A stretch of DNA of 60,115 nt from Bradyrhizobium sp. CCH5-F6 (GTDB lineage Bacteria; Pseudomonadota; Alphaproteobacteria; Rhizobiales; Xanthobacteraceae). How positions within the stretch are numbered: position 1 is the stretch's first letter; each line of letters begins with the position of its first letter. The stretch spans positions 1 to 60,115 of the forward strand of contig NZ_LSIC01000172.1 in assembly GCF_001556045.1 (NCBI RefSeq). The letters run 5' to 3'. Below the pieces are notes generated by a model that saw nothing but the letters and a program-made list of their open reading frames with translations, was not told the origin of the DNA and did no database searches. Shown in pieces: positions 9,785 to 17,446 of this stretch. A program made the position numbers and the translations under genes.

Positions 9785-10120
9785 CTATTGATAAGACCCA
9801 TCCGGTCGGGGCCTGACATCATAGCCAGGCCACGTGAAGCGGTTCAGTTCGTCGAACCGCACCCAATGCCGCACGCCATCCAGTCCCAGACTCCGGCACA
9901 CAGCGGCCGGTATTTCCAGCGATGTGTGGGGATCTTCGGGCGGACTATGCGTGATGGGTGCGACGACAGTGCGAATCTGTTCGTCGTCGCCGTGAGGGAC
10001 CACCACTACGATTGCGCAGCGTCGATCCTTCGCCCCTTCGACAGAACCCCGCTCGCGTTCCGAGCTCCACAGAAAGCTGTAGCGGATGACGAGGCCGGGC
10101 TTCGGCGTCGGGATACTCAC
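9785..10120 (-). CDS. Probable toxin of a PemK/MazF-like toxin-antitoxin pair
   Basis: Encodes 111 aa. The N-terminal half reads PGLVIRYSFLWSSE, KDRRCAIVVVV and RTVVAPITHSPPEDP, resembling small plasmid growth inhibitors of the PemK-like group, with beta-strands and a conserved Pro/Arg surface. The match is by eye and the catalytic residues of classical MazF are not certain. The start overlaps the antitoxin stop as ATGA (10117-10120), the usual antitoxin-first order. The expected target would be RNA; this is inferred. Confidence 0.7.
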   Translation of the reverse strand: MSIPTPKPGLVIRYSFLWSSERERGSVEGAKDRRCAIVVVVPHGDDEQIRTVVAPITHSPPEDPHTSLEIPAAVCRSLGLDGVRHWVRFDELNRFTWPGYDVRPRPDGSYQ

Positions 10121-10371
10121 CTGGGCTCGGAGCCATACTCGGCAGCTTCGATCGCAGCGAGCGTTTCATCGTCGAGTTCGCCGATCTTCAGGACCTCACG
10201 TTCCCTTCGCTTGAGGCGCTCGAAATGCTCCAGCTCGGTCGCCGAGAGGTAGGCTCCAACAACGCGACCATGGCTGGTTACGTTGATGATGCCGGTTTTG
10301 ATCGCCTCGTCCTGATACTTTCCAAAATTCCGCGAGAAATCGCTGGCAGGGACGGCCCGAACATGCGGCAT
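10117..10371 (-). CDS. Phd/YefM-type antitoxin
   Basis: Encodes 84 aa. VPASDFSRNFGKYQDEAI followed by GIINVTSHGRVVGAYLSATE is the N-terminal DNA-binding fold of Phd/YefM antitoxins; the charged C-terminal helix (ERLKRREREVLKIGELDDE) would bind the toxin. It is the first gene of the pair with the toxin at 9785-10120. A GGAT sequence lies 7 bases before the ATG, and three TTGCG repeats lie just upstream, probably its operator. Confidence 0.85.
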   Translation of the reverse strand: MPHVRAVPASDFSRNFGKYQDEAIKTGIINVTSHGRVVGAYLSATELEHFERLKRREREVLKIGELDDETLAAIEAAEYGSEPR

Positions 10372-10392
10372 GAGCGTATCCTTTCGATTTCG

Positions 10393-10415
10393 CGCAATTT
10401 ACGCAATTCGCGCAA
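10393..10415 (-). promoter_or_regulatory. Candidate antitoxin operator: three TTGCG repeats
   Basis: On the minus strand TTGCG occurs three times with an exact 9-base period (plus-strand CGCAA at 10393, 10402 and 10411), 22-44 bases upstream of the antitoxin ATG. Phd/YefM proteins bind short repeated sites upstream of their own gene, so this is the likely autoregulatory site. Confidence 0.55.
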
Positions 10416-10562
10416 AATCTCAATGTGAGGCAATGCTTTTCTCCCGGTGAATGGGATTGGTCGCCGAAGAGATTCCCTGGCTTCTGCAAACCTCGACTGT
10501 GCGGTACGACATCGATCCGCCGGGCATCGGCGGGATCGTGCGAGGAGACGATCCCAGGCAAT

Positions 10563-11822
10563 TCATTCCTTTTCGACGATCCTGAGAAGGTGAGTGGCGC
10601 GCGTCGCGATGATGCCGCGAACGGTTCCGAGAATTGCGTGATCGATGCCTTCGTCATTGAGCTCGGCGAGCAACGCGTCCGCCTCCTGTTCTATGTGCCC
10701 GGCCACATCGGCGAGATCGCGGATCAGGAGCCGCTCGGCGCCGCGCGTCTCCGGGACGAGCGTCAGCCAATGCTGCAACTGGATCGTGTCGGGAACGGAG
10801 CGCCCGCCGATAGCCATTGCCAGCTTCCTGGCGAGCCTTGGATAGGCGGCCGTGCATACGACGTCGTAGAGCGGGGCGACATCCGGGACTTTCGTTCTGT
10901 AAAGCAGCGCGTAGTTCTTCGCATGGGCGTCCGCGTTGCCGACGAGATAATGAAAGACCAGCATGCGGATGAAACGGAGGCGGTCGGCGGCCGGGCGCGC
11001 GCAGGCGGCGTCGATCAGCTCCAGGGAGCGTTTCGCGCCAAGGCCGCCTTCGTCTTCGTATTTCAGCTCCGGGGGCACGCTCAGAGCCTGGCAGAAGTCC
11101 TCCTGATGCAGCCGTGCGACCACTCCGTCCTTTCCCCGGATGCGGTCGTAGCGCTCGACCAGCAGAAGCGGAATGTCGTCCGCACGCCGCATCGCGGTCT
11201 TCGGGACCGGAATCCCCGTGCGCGCGGCAAGGCGCATGCAAAACAACTCATTCTCGACGACGCCGTTCAGCGACGGAATGACGGGCTTCAGGATGTGCGT
11301 CGTGGGCCGGCCGCCCTTCGCAAGGCCGATGGCCTCGCCTTCGATGACGACCGCGAGCTTGTCCTGCGCGCCGGCAAGCGACAGGCGCACGCCGTCCTCG
11401 CCCCCCAGAAGCGGCCGTTCGCGCAACTTGCCGAGAATCTCCCGCAATCGTCTGTCATCGAGGATCTCGATGCCGTCATCGCCTGGAGGCGGTGGCATCT
11501 GGCCGGGAAGATAGAGCGACAGGGCGCCGGCGCACTCGCCGCCGATGATTTCGAGCAGACCGAATGTGTTACCGGCGGAAACGCCAAGCGCGCTGGCGAG
11601 ACGTTGACGCGCGCCCTCGTCCGGCAAGAGACCGGAAAAGAACGGTCGAACGACGCGATCGCCATATTGATCTTCCCGGGGCGGCATGGAGAAGGAGATC
11701 GCCTGCGGCTCCGGCCCTGCGAGATAGCCCGCGTCATAGGCAAAACCCAGGGCTCCGCTATCGTCCTGCTTCAGGGTTCCAGCTTTCGCGTCGCGGAAAT
11801 AGACGTCGAGCAAACGGCTCAT
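10563..11822 (-). CDS. hipA: HipA-family serine/threonine kinase toxin
   Basis: Encodes 419 aa, close to E. coli HipA (440). The N-terminal couple_hipA-like region includes GLLPDEGARQRLA. The kinase part shows LSLAGAQDKL (phospho-Ser/ATP loop region), HILKP, VERYDR, LHQEDFCQAL, GNADAHAKN (catalytic Asp) and PLYDVV (metal-binding Asp). HipA kinases phosphorylate aminoacyl-tRNA synthetases and induce dormancy. The ATGA start overlap with hipB (11819-11822) shows translational coupling. Confidence 0.93.
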   Translation of the reverse strand: MSRLLDVYFRDAKAGTLKQDDSGALGFAYDAGYLAGPEPQAISFSMPPREDQYGDRVVRPFFSGLLPDEGARQRLASALGVSAGNTFGLLEIIGGECAGALSLYLPGQMPPPPGDDGIEILDDRRLREILGKLRERPLLGGEDGVRLSLAGAQDKLAVVIEGEAIGLAKGGRPTTHILKPVIPSLNGVVENELFCMRLAARTGIPVPKTAMRRADDIPLLLVERYDRIRGKDGVVARLHQEDFCQALSVPPELKYEDEGGLGAKRSLELIDAACARPAADRLRFIRMLVFHYLVGNADAHAKNYALLYRTKVPDVAPLYDVVCTAAYPRLARKLAMAIGGRSVPDTIQLQHWLTLVPETRGAERLLIRDLADVAGHIEQEADALLAELNDEGIDHAILGTVRGIIATRATHLLRIVEKE

Positions 11823-12052
11823 GAAGCCGCGTCCCCGCGCCGGCCCGCCGACAGGTTGAGGCCGAGGGCGGCCACGACCTGGAGGGCGCGGCCCATCTGA
11901 CAGCTTTCCTTGCCGGCTTCGAGTTCGCGCACGAACCGGACGCCGACGCCCGTGAGGCCGGCGAGTTGTTCCTGTGTCAGCCTTTGGGCTTTGCGTTCCT
12001 CCCGGATGATTGCCCCGAGGCTCCTACTATCCTTGATTCCAGTCGCCTGCAT
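11819..12052 (-). CDS. hipB: HipB-like antitoxin, XRE-type HTH
   Basis: Encodes 77 aa from the ATG at 12052. SLGAIIREERKAQRLTQEQLAGLTGV is a lambda-repressor-like HTH, followed by VRFVRELEAGKES. A longer in-frame start at 12157 would run through the promoter/operator region and adds Cys/His-rich sequence unlike HipB, so I reject it. It pairs with HipA directly downstream and should repress the operon at the repeats between 12063 and 12167. Confidence 0.9.
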   Translation of the reverse strand: MQATGIKDSRSLGAIIREERKAQRLTQEQLAGLTGVGVRFVRELEAGKESCQMGRALQVVAALGLNLSAGRRGDAAS

Positions 12053-12062
12053 GATCGTCCCT

Positions 12063-12167
12063 ATCGGGATGATTATGGCACTCGCTCGCGGCCTGCGCAA
12101 CGAAAAGAACTGATCGGGATGATTTGATCCGCATGAGCAAAAAGTGGCGAAATTCATCCCGATCGGG
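12063..12167 (-). promoter_or_regulatory. hipBA promoter with three ATCGGGATGA operator copies
   Basis: ATCGGGATGA occurs at 12063-12072 and 12113-12122 and inverted (TCATCCCGAT) at 12154-12163; the last overlaps the palindrome CCCGATCGGG (12158-12167). On the minus strand, TTGCGC (12100-12095), a 17-base spacer and CATAAT (12077-12072) make a good sigma-70-like promoter between the first two copies. The hipB ATG lies about 20 bases downstream of the -10. HipB is known to bind several repeated operators in its promoter. Confidence 0.75.
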
Positions 12168-12440
12168 ACGTTAGCTCTGGCGTTGGAGAGGCCGTGGCCT
12201 TATAAGCGAATCAAGACGGTACGCGCCGTCCCGGGGAGTAGAAGCCCCTGTCTACCGGTTGGTGCCGGCCGCAACGGCACCACATCCTCTGACCATTTGG
12301 CCGGGGGCCTGTGACGTATGTCCAGGCGCCTCGGTGCTAAAGGTCATGGGGCCGTGTGGACACGGTTTTCTACCCCCCGGCTTGGGGTCACAGGATTCTG
12401 TCAGCGGGGGCGGACCGCGGACGCACGACGCAGATCTGAG
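12168..12440. other. Non-coding region upstream of traM with two hairpins
   Basis: No convincing gene is seen. The hairpin GGTGCCG-N7-CGGCACC lies at 12261-12281. CCGTG-TGGA-CACGG followed by TTTT (12352-12369) looks like a weak intrinsic terminator on the plus strand. CAGATCTG (12431-12438), the centre of the Ti-plasmid tra box, sits 3 bases before the traM ATG, but the flanking bases do not complete the canonical 18-bp palindrome. Confidence 0.4.
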
Positions 12441-12758
12441 ATGATGATACATTCGGGGGACGATCAGGCAGAGCCGCAGGCGAAGATAGTTCTGAGGCCC
12501 ATCATAGGGCTGACCGGAGGGCTGCCGAAAAGCGCTCTGGAGCCAATCGTTATCGAGGCGATCCGAAAACATCGGTACCTCCGTGAGGTCGCCGAGATGC
12601 GACACGCGGAAGCCAGTCAACATCCCGCGCCGGAGGGCGCGCCCAACGCCGCCATGCTTGCCTATGTCAGGGCGATGATCGACGTCCACGCGCAGCAGAC
12701 CGTGCTGTCGACGCTGCTCGATGTGCTCGGGCATGTGCCGGAGACGCCGGCCGACTGA
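12441..12758 (+). CDS. traM: Anti-activator TraM
   Basis: Encodes 105 aa with VLRPIIGLTGGLPKSALEPIVIEAIRKHR and a C-terminal helix DVHAQQTVLSTLLDVLG, matching TraM of Ti and Sym plasmids. TraM binds the TraR C-terminal domain and blocks activation until quorum is reached. A second ATG follows immediately at 12444. It is convergent with traR, with only 7 bases between the stops, as on pTi and pNGR234a-type plasmids. Confidence 0.92.
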   Translation: MMIHSGDDQAEPQAKIVLRPIIGLTGGLPKSALEPIVIEAIRKHRYLREVAEMRHAEASQHPAPEGAPNAAMLAYVRAMIDVHAQQTVLSTLLDVLGHVPETPAD

Positions 12759-12765
12759 TCGCCGT

Positions 12766-13506
12766 TCAGATCAGGCCGAGCTTTGTCGCGAGCGCTGTGG
12801 CCTGCGCGAGGCTTACGGCATCGAGATTTTTACGGGCGTTGTTGAGGTGAAAGTTGACGGTCGCGAACGACATGTTCTCGATCGTCGCGATTGCCTTCAT
12901 CGATTTTCCCTCCGCAGACCATTTGAGGCAGTTGGCTTGCCGGGGTGTCAGGCTGAGGCTCAACTGCGCCGTCGGAGTTGTGCTGTGCTGCTCGATCTTG
13001 GCGTGCAGGAAGGCGACGGCAGTGACAGCCGCGATTTGGTCAATGTCGTGTTCCAGCGTGAGCGTGGGCCTGCTCGATGCGAGCGTCAGCATCGACATAT
13101 GCCGGCGGGCCGTGCGGACGGGGATGCTGATGCCCGAACGGATTCCGTGGTCGCCGGCTTCGGAATAGAAGCGGCGGATCTCTTTCGATTCTGAGCGCTG
13201 CCTGTGCTCTCCGCTCCAGACAAATGCACGCAACGTCGTCGCGGCAGTTCTCACGACCGGATCGATCGAGGTGTAGCGAGCCTCGAAATAGCGCCTTTGC
13301 CACTCCTTCGGATAGTTCGAGACAGCGTAGGTTCGGGACGGGTGAATATAGAGATAGGCATAGTTGTCAAATCCAAGCTCTGCGGCGAAGTCGGGAAGCG
13401 CATCCTTGAGCATGTCTTCCGTGCGAGCAATTGAAGTGAGATCTGTCAGCCGCTGAAACCATGCCTTCAATGCTATTTCTCCAAGTTTCGACGCAAAACT
13501 GTTCAT
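12766..13506 (-). CDS. traR: Quorum-sensing activator TraR (LuxR family)
   Basis: Encodes 246 aa. The autoinducer-binding domain contains SNYPKEWQRRYF and TSIDPVV, giving Tyr65, Trp69 and Asp82, equivalent to the acyl-homoserine-lactone contacts of pTi TraR. The C-terminal LuxR HTH runs from LSLTPRQANCLKWSAEGKS through NMSFATVNFHLNNARKNL. TraR bound to the TraI signal should activate the tra and trb operons. The start at 13506 gives a length close to pTi TraR (234); upstream in-frame codons look non-coding. Confidence 0.93.
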   Translation of the reverse strand: MNSFASKLGEIALKAWFQRLTDLTSIARTEDMLKDALPDFAAELGFDNYAYLYIHPSRTYAVSNYPKEWQRRYFEARYTSIDPVVRTAATTLRAFVWSGEHRQRSESKEIRRFYSEAGDHGIRSGISIPVRTARRHMSMLTLASSRPTLTLEHDIDQIAAVTAVAFLHAKIEQHSTTPTAQLSLSLTPRQANCLKWSAEGKSMKAIATIENMSFATVNFHLNNARKNLDAVSLAQATALATKLGLI

Positions 13507-14347
13507 CAGGAGCCCTGGCCTGCGCTCACTCCTGGTATTGGTTGACAAGCGATTTCGGCTCGGCTGCCGGGTTATCCATGCCAGCGGTTCCATCGGCATG
13601 GCGCAGAGCCGACGGCTGGTTTGTGCGCTGACGCGAGGGGTTCGGTGCGCAAGATGTTTGCGGCAAGCCAGCGCCGATACTCCTCCTCGATACATAGCTG
13701 GCCATAGAGCGATCGAAACCCATGGTGCTTCGAGTGAGGCAATCCAGACCAATTATCATTCGGCTGGTGGGGGTCAATCAGCCGAAGGTCCGTGCGATAA
13801 TGGTTTCGTCGAGACTTTTGTCGCGAGACCTACGGTCCCTTGTCGCCGTTGACTGGCTTGAGATACTCTCAGGAGGCGTATACGTGATCGCGGGCTATGG
13901 GTGTTGACTGTAGAGCATGACCAAAATGCCTGCATCATTGTGCAGCACCTTTTCAAATTGCGGAAAACAGGGATTTTGGGTCCTGGTTTCTGACGCGACA
14001 CGGGCCTTTGCGCGACGTCGCGGCTTCCGACATGGTTTGCTCGCTGGACTCTGGCTTACGAATGTGAACCTGCGAATGCTGTCCACCTTGCAACGGCCAC
14101 CGAGCGGACCATTTGGGTCCTCGCGATAAGTGGTTGCACCATCCTGCTGAAACTGGGCGCCGACGGCATGGTCCGCCGCGCTGGGTTCATCCGGGTGCGG
14201 CATTGCGCTATCGATTGTTTTGTTGACGGCAGTCCTGACGGCCGCTGATCAGGCTTTTACAAACAAAATCTTCGCCCCCGCAATCCGCGCTACCGCTCCC
14301 CTTGTCAAAGTCGCCTTTCTTGCGGGCGCCCAAATTGCCAGTCTTTC
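13507..14347. other. Gene-poor junction at the start of the cargo island
   Basis: About 840 bases upstream of traR hold no ORF that I believe. Visible structure includes the 12-bp palindrome CGCGACGTCGCG (14011-14022) and, at about 14254-14263, TTTTACAAAC, which resembles the left half of the island's repeated dyad. This is the boundary between the quorum genes and the cargo. Confidence 0.4.
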
Positions 14348-14370
14348 TTTTTACACAAAATTTGTTAAAA
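14348..14370 (+). promoter_or_regulatory. Dyad operator copy 1 (TTTTTACA-N7-TGTTAAAA)
   Basis: TTTTTACA (14348-14355), a 7-base spacer, and TGTTAAAA (14363-14370). The same dyad with the same spacer occurs at 19348-19370, 19422-19444 and 33967-33989. It lies 25 bases before the ATG of the gene at 14396. Binding by the MerR protein at 18966-19340 is inferred. Confidence 0.6.
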
Positions 14371-14395
14371 GAGATTTCGCTGCTGGGGAGTTGCG

Positions 14396-14863
14396 ATGGA
14401 CGACGACATACCATCGGATCAAACGAAGCTCTATTTCGTACGCGTCAAAGGTGCCGGTGCGGCCGTTGGCCTGTTCTGGTCAGACTGGAACGGGCTGGAC
14501 CTTTTGATCCCTCGGCATATCGACCCCGGTGTTTGCGAAGCTGCCGAGATATGGCCGCTGGCCGGCGTCGTCTTCCTGGAGGGGCCGGTTTTGCACCACG
14601 GCGTTGTTGCGAATGAGGGCCCACATCGGTGCATGTTGACTGGGGGCCTAGCCCAGACGCTCTTCGACGATGGTGGCGGTGAGTTTGCAACCCCTATCGG
14701 GTTTATGCCTCTTCATAATCCGCCAAACCTTCCGGCGTTGTTCTCCGTCATGACCAACGAGGAATTGCTTGCCCAATGGAATGAAGTTCTGAATCCGCTG
14801 GTTTTGACAGAGTCCGAAGCGGTGCTGAAACAGGAAATCCAGCGTCGGGGCCTGCCTATTTGA
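14396..14863 (+). CDS. Hypothetical protein
   Basis: Encodes 155 aa with no recognised domain and no signal peptide. The sequence reads like a soluble protein: KLYFVRVKGAGAAVGLFWSDWNGLDLLIP early on, and a C-terminal stretch SVMTNEELLAQWNEVLNPLVLTESEAVLKQEI. GGGGAG lies 6 bases before the ATG. One of the four dyad operators is directly upstream, so it probably belongs to the island regulon. The membrane protein at 14878 follows after 14 bases, suggesting an operon. Confidence 0.65.
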   Translation: MDDDIPSDQTKLYFVRVKGAGAAVGLFWSDWNGLDLLIPRHIDPGVCEAAEIWPLAGVVFLEGPVLHHGVVANEGPHRCMLTGGLAQTLFDDGGGEFATPIGFMPLHNPPNLPALFSVMTNEELLAQWNEVLNPLVLTESEAVLKQEIQRRGLPI

Positions 14864-14877
14864 TGGAGTGATACTGG

Positions 14878-15621
14878 ATGAATACTGCACAAGAAACTCT
14901 TGGAGCTTTTTGCGGACTCGTCGTGACGCTCGCGGTGCTGGGCTGGTATCTTGGCGTCATGTTCGACCATTCCTGTCAGATGGGAATCGTTCCGGCAGTC
15001 CTTGCAGGGTTGATCGATTGGCGTCTTGCAGCCAGAACGACGTTTGCCTGGCGCATCCTTCAGACCGCCGGAGCCGCCTTCATCATAAGCGCGCTGATCG
15101 GCCTCTTCCTGCTCAGACACGACGTCGGGGCGGTTTTGATTTTCGCGATTTACGCAGCCATTGCCGCCGTCATTTGCTCACGGCTCTCGGGAGGATCCAA
15201 AGAGTTGCCGAAAGTGCGATCCGGATTGCGGTCAATCGAAATGAAACGCGCACTTATCTTCCTGATCGTTGGCCCCGCCGTGGGCTTCCTTCTGGCGCTC
15301 GGCACGGCGATAGTCATCGGCGTCAGACCGTGGGAGCCGCCGATGTTTCTCGGCGTCATGTTCGCTTATTCCTATAAGGTGGGGCTCATTCCCGCCGCCC
15401 TTACAGGACTGGTTGATTCGCGTCTTGCGGCCATAACGACCTTTGCCGGGCGCATCATTCAGACTGCGGGAATAGGCTTCGTCATAAGCGCGCTGGTCGG
15501 CCTCTTCTTGTTCAGCCTAGGCGGCGGGGCGGTTTTGATTTACGCGATTTACGGGGCTATTGCCGCCACCGTTTGCTCATGGCTCTCGGGACGATCAAAG
15601 GGTGCGGCGGACGCGCAATGA
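14878..15621 (+). CDS. Integral membrane protein made of two tandem homologous halves
   Basis: Encodes 247 aa, almost entirely hydrophobic. Residues about 26-108 and 161-243 are clearly homologous: GVMFDHSCQMGIVPAVLAGL versus GVMFAYSYKVGLIPAALTGL, RILQTAGAAFIISALIGLFL versus RIIQTAGIGFVISALVGLFL, and SRLSGGSK versus SWLSGRSK. This is an internal gene duplication, each half having about three or four membrane segments. GGAG precedes the ATG. It follows the gene at 14396 and probably shares its transcript. Function unknown. Confidence 0.75.
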   Translation: MNTAQETLGAFCGLVVTLAVLGWYLGVMFDHSCQMGIVPAVLAGLIDWRLAARTTFAWRILQTAGAAFIISALIGLFLLRHDVGAVLIFAIYAAIAAVICSRLSGGSKELPKVRSGLRSIEMKRALIFLIVGPAVGFLLALGTAIVIGVRPWEPPMFLGVMFAYSYKVGLIPAALTGLVDSRLAAITTFAGRIIQTAGIGFVISALVGLFLFSLGGGAVLIYAIYGAIAATVCSWLSGRSKGAADAQ

Positions 15622-15742
15622 GACGTGTTTTGTAACAAAGCGCTGATATCCGGAAGCTGATCGTTTTATTTGCTGTCCTGTGGACGCTCGCGGTCATCAC
15701 AAGGCTGGCTGGAAGACGGTTTGGCGCCTGGAAAGTCGCAGG

Positions 15743-15997
15743 CTACCTGGCGGAGGCCTTCCAGTCCGCCGGCTCGAATCGCGTCTTGCCCTGTCCGATC
15801 TCCTTGAGCGACGTTTCGCAGTGTTGCCTGATATTGTCAGGCGGAGCGAGTTCGAGCGTCTTCCGGAAATCGGCCGAAGCGGCGTCGGGCTCCGCCTTGG
15901 CCCAGCGGACCAATCCTCGCCGCCTAAGGCCATCCCGCCGCGATCGGGTATCTTCAACAGGTAGGTCCGCCGGTGGAGACCTGACGTCGCCGGCCAT
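15743..15997 (-). pseudogene. Remnant of a TPR-repeat protein
   Basis: The reverse strand encodes DAASADFRKTLELAPPDNIRQHCETSLKEIG, a typical C-terminal tetratricopeptide repeat ending, but the sequence upstream in this frame is Arg-rich and does not look like protein. I read it as a truncated and possibly frameshifted fragment. The rest of 15622-16224 has no other credible gene. Confidence 0.35.
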
Positions 15998-16224
15998 GTT
16001 TTGGGAACGCAGATCCTAACACGAAAATCAATTTCCCGGAATTACTCTCGAAAGTCTCCAAAATCCTTGAAAATGGACGCCGGCAGACCGGTATTCTTGC
16101 ACTTTTCCAGTTGTCTTGCGAGCATTTGTGGGCTATAGGCGGCTTATGACTTGAGCAAGTTTTCTCCTCCATCCGACCAATCCGCAATCGTGCGGGTGAT
16201 GTCGGCTGACCATGGAGAACGCTC

Positions 16225-16548
16225 ATGACCGCACATAATCTTCCTATCTCGATTCATACCTCACTGGCGCTCCGCAAGACGCTCGGAGGCCATGCAGATC
16301 GCGTGCCTGCCCTTGCTCTACGCGAAGTGCTGAAGAATGGTAAATCGCTCGAGATCGCCTGCCAGCAGTTCAGCTTTCGCTCCCAGCCGGTGGTCTTTTC
16401 GTCGCGCATTACCGCCGGCGGCAGCCTCGTGATCGATCTCGATCTCGGCGACGCCCGGCTGGCGGGGCGCGTGCTACTGGAAGACGACCTCCGCAAGGCG
16501 AGCCGACCCTCGGCAGGCCGATCCGCAGCGTCTTCCGGGAGGCGTTGA
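16225..16548 (+). CDS. Hypothetical small protein
   Basis: Encodes 107 aa. GGAGA stands 6 bases before the ATG. The middle (QQFSFRSQPVVFSSRITAGGSLVIDLDLGDARLAGRVLLEDD) reads like real protein; the last 20 residues are Ser/Arg-rich and may reflect a frameshift or out-of-frame end. It overlaps the 3' end of the minus-strand ORF 16409-16813, and I cannot decide whether both are genuine. Function unknown. Confidence 0.45.
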   Translation: MTAHNLPISIHTSLALRKTLGGHADRVPALALREVLKNGKSLEIACQQFSFRSQPVVFSSRITAGGSLVIDLDLGDARLAGRVLLEDDLRKASRPSAGRSAASSGRR

Positions 16549-16813
16549 AGGACGGCGGCGGGTTCGCGCCCGCCGCCCATTCGCCGATGGGACGGTTTGA
16601 TTTATCGCAGGCAGCAGAATCCGCATCGGTCTCAGCAATCGCCGTATCGGAGATCACACGCGGTTCAGCGAACATGAAATAGCCAGCCAGCGCGAGAAGC
16701 GCCGCTCCGCCCGCCGCGAGCGCTGCGGCCTTGACGGGCAGGCCCGGCTTTGGGCGAGTCGATTGCAGGAAGCTGGGACTGGCCGGTTCATTGGGCAAGT
16801 GGCACGAAAGCAC
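16409..16813 (-). CDS. Hypothetical single-pass membrane protein
   Basis: Encodes 134 aa from a GTG at 16813. One hydrophobic segment, AAALAAGGAALLALAGYFMF (about 29-48), is followed by a short extracytoplasmic-looking region, AETDADSAACDKSNRPIGEWA. The last 40 residues are Arg/Pro-rich and overlap the opposite ORF 16225-16548, so the true end may be shorter. It is the last candidate gene of the merR-VIT operon (72 bases after 16886-17446). Function unknown. Confidence 0.45.
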   Translation of the reverse strand: MLSCHLPNEPASPSFLQSTRPKPGLPVKAAALAAGGAALLALAGYFMFAEPRVISDTAIAETDADSAACDKSNRPIGEWAAGANPPPSFNASRKTLRIGLPRVGSPCGGRLPVARAPPAGRRRDRDRSRGCRRR

Positions 16814-16885
16814 AGCGAATCCCTTGTAAAGGCGGAGGCCTCTACGTCGAGTAAGCGGGGCGGCGAATGCTTTCGGCTGCCGACC

Positions 16886-17446
16886 TCAATCCGGCTCGGC
16901 CACACGCACGGGGTGGCGCGCGGCATAGCGTGCCAATAAAAGTGCTGCCATTGTTGCGCCGTCCTCGCCTTTCGGCGTCAGGACCGTGGCCACTGCCGCG
17001 CTATTCGGACGGCTGGCACTGCACAGGCTGTAGCGCACTGTCCTCTTGCGCCCGATATAGAAGTCGACACACAGGCCGCGTGCAATGGCGCTGTAGGCGA
17101 TGGTCTGAGGCGCGCGCCCCCTGACCGGCCATCGGTTCGGAAGGAACGTGTGGAGGAAGGCTGCATCGTCATCATCTGCCGGACTCTCGCCCAGTCCACG
17201 CGCAAGATTTGCAACGCGCTCGGCGTCGTCGGGCGAGCGGTAGATCGTGAGCATCATCCTGACCGCCCCTTTCCCCCCAACCCATCGACGCGCCCAGGGA
17301 CCGCGCTGTTGATCGGGTGTGAAGCGGATACCTGGATCGCCCCAAGGTGCGAGGAGGGGACCCCGCTCTCGCGTTTCTGCCGGCGAGGCCGCCATAGCGA
17401 TCGCGATGGGGAAGACAATCACGAGTCCTGAGCGGTATCCCTTCAT
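16886..17446 (-). CDS. Secreted hypothetical protein
   Basis: Encodes 186 aa with a signal peptide, MKGYRSGLVIVFPIAIAMAAS, and a predicted exported domain containing WARRWVGGKGAVRMMLTIYRS and a pair of Cys residues (in RGLCVDFYIG and RYSLCSAS) that could form a disulfide. The ATG overlaps the stop of the VIT gene as ATGA (17443-17446), so it is translationally coupled and probably works with the VIT protein. No family recognised. Confidence 0.7.
   Translation of the reverse strand: MKGYRSGLVIVFPIAIAMAASPAETRERGPLLAPWGDPGIRFTPDQQRGPWARRWVGGKGAVRMMLTIYRSPDDAERVANLARGLGESPADDDDAAFLHTFLPNRWPVRGRAPQTIAYSAIARGLCVDFYIGRKRTVRYSLCSASRPNSAAVATVLTPKGEDGATMAALLLARYAARHPVRVAEPD

Noticed and set aside
10425..11900. 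491-aa plus-strand ORF opposite hipA
   Set aside because: Shadow of hipA/hipB; composition is typical of antisense high-GC frames.
12431..12438. CAGATCTG before traM as a tra box
   Set aside because: Only the 8-bp core matches; the flanks do not complete the 18-bp palindrome, and it is only 3 bases from the ATG. Kept as a note, not annotated as a site.
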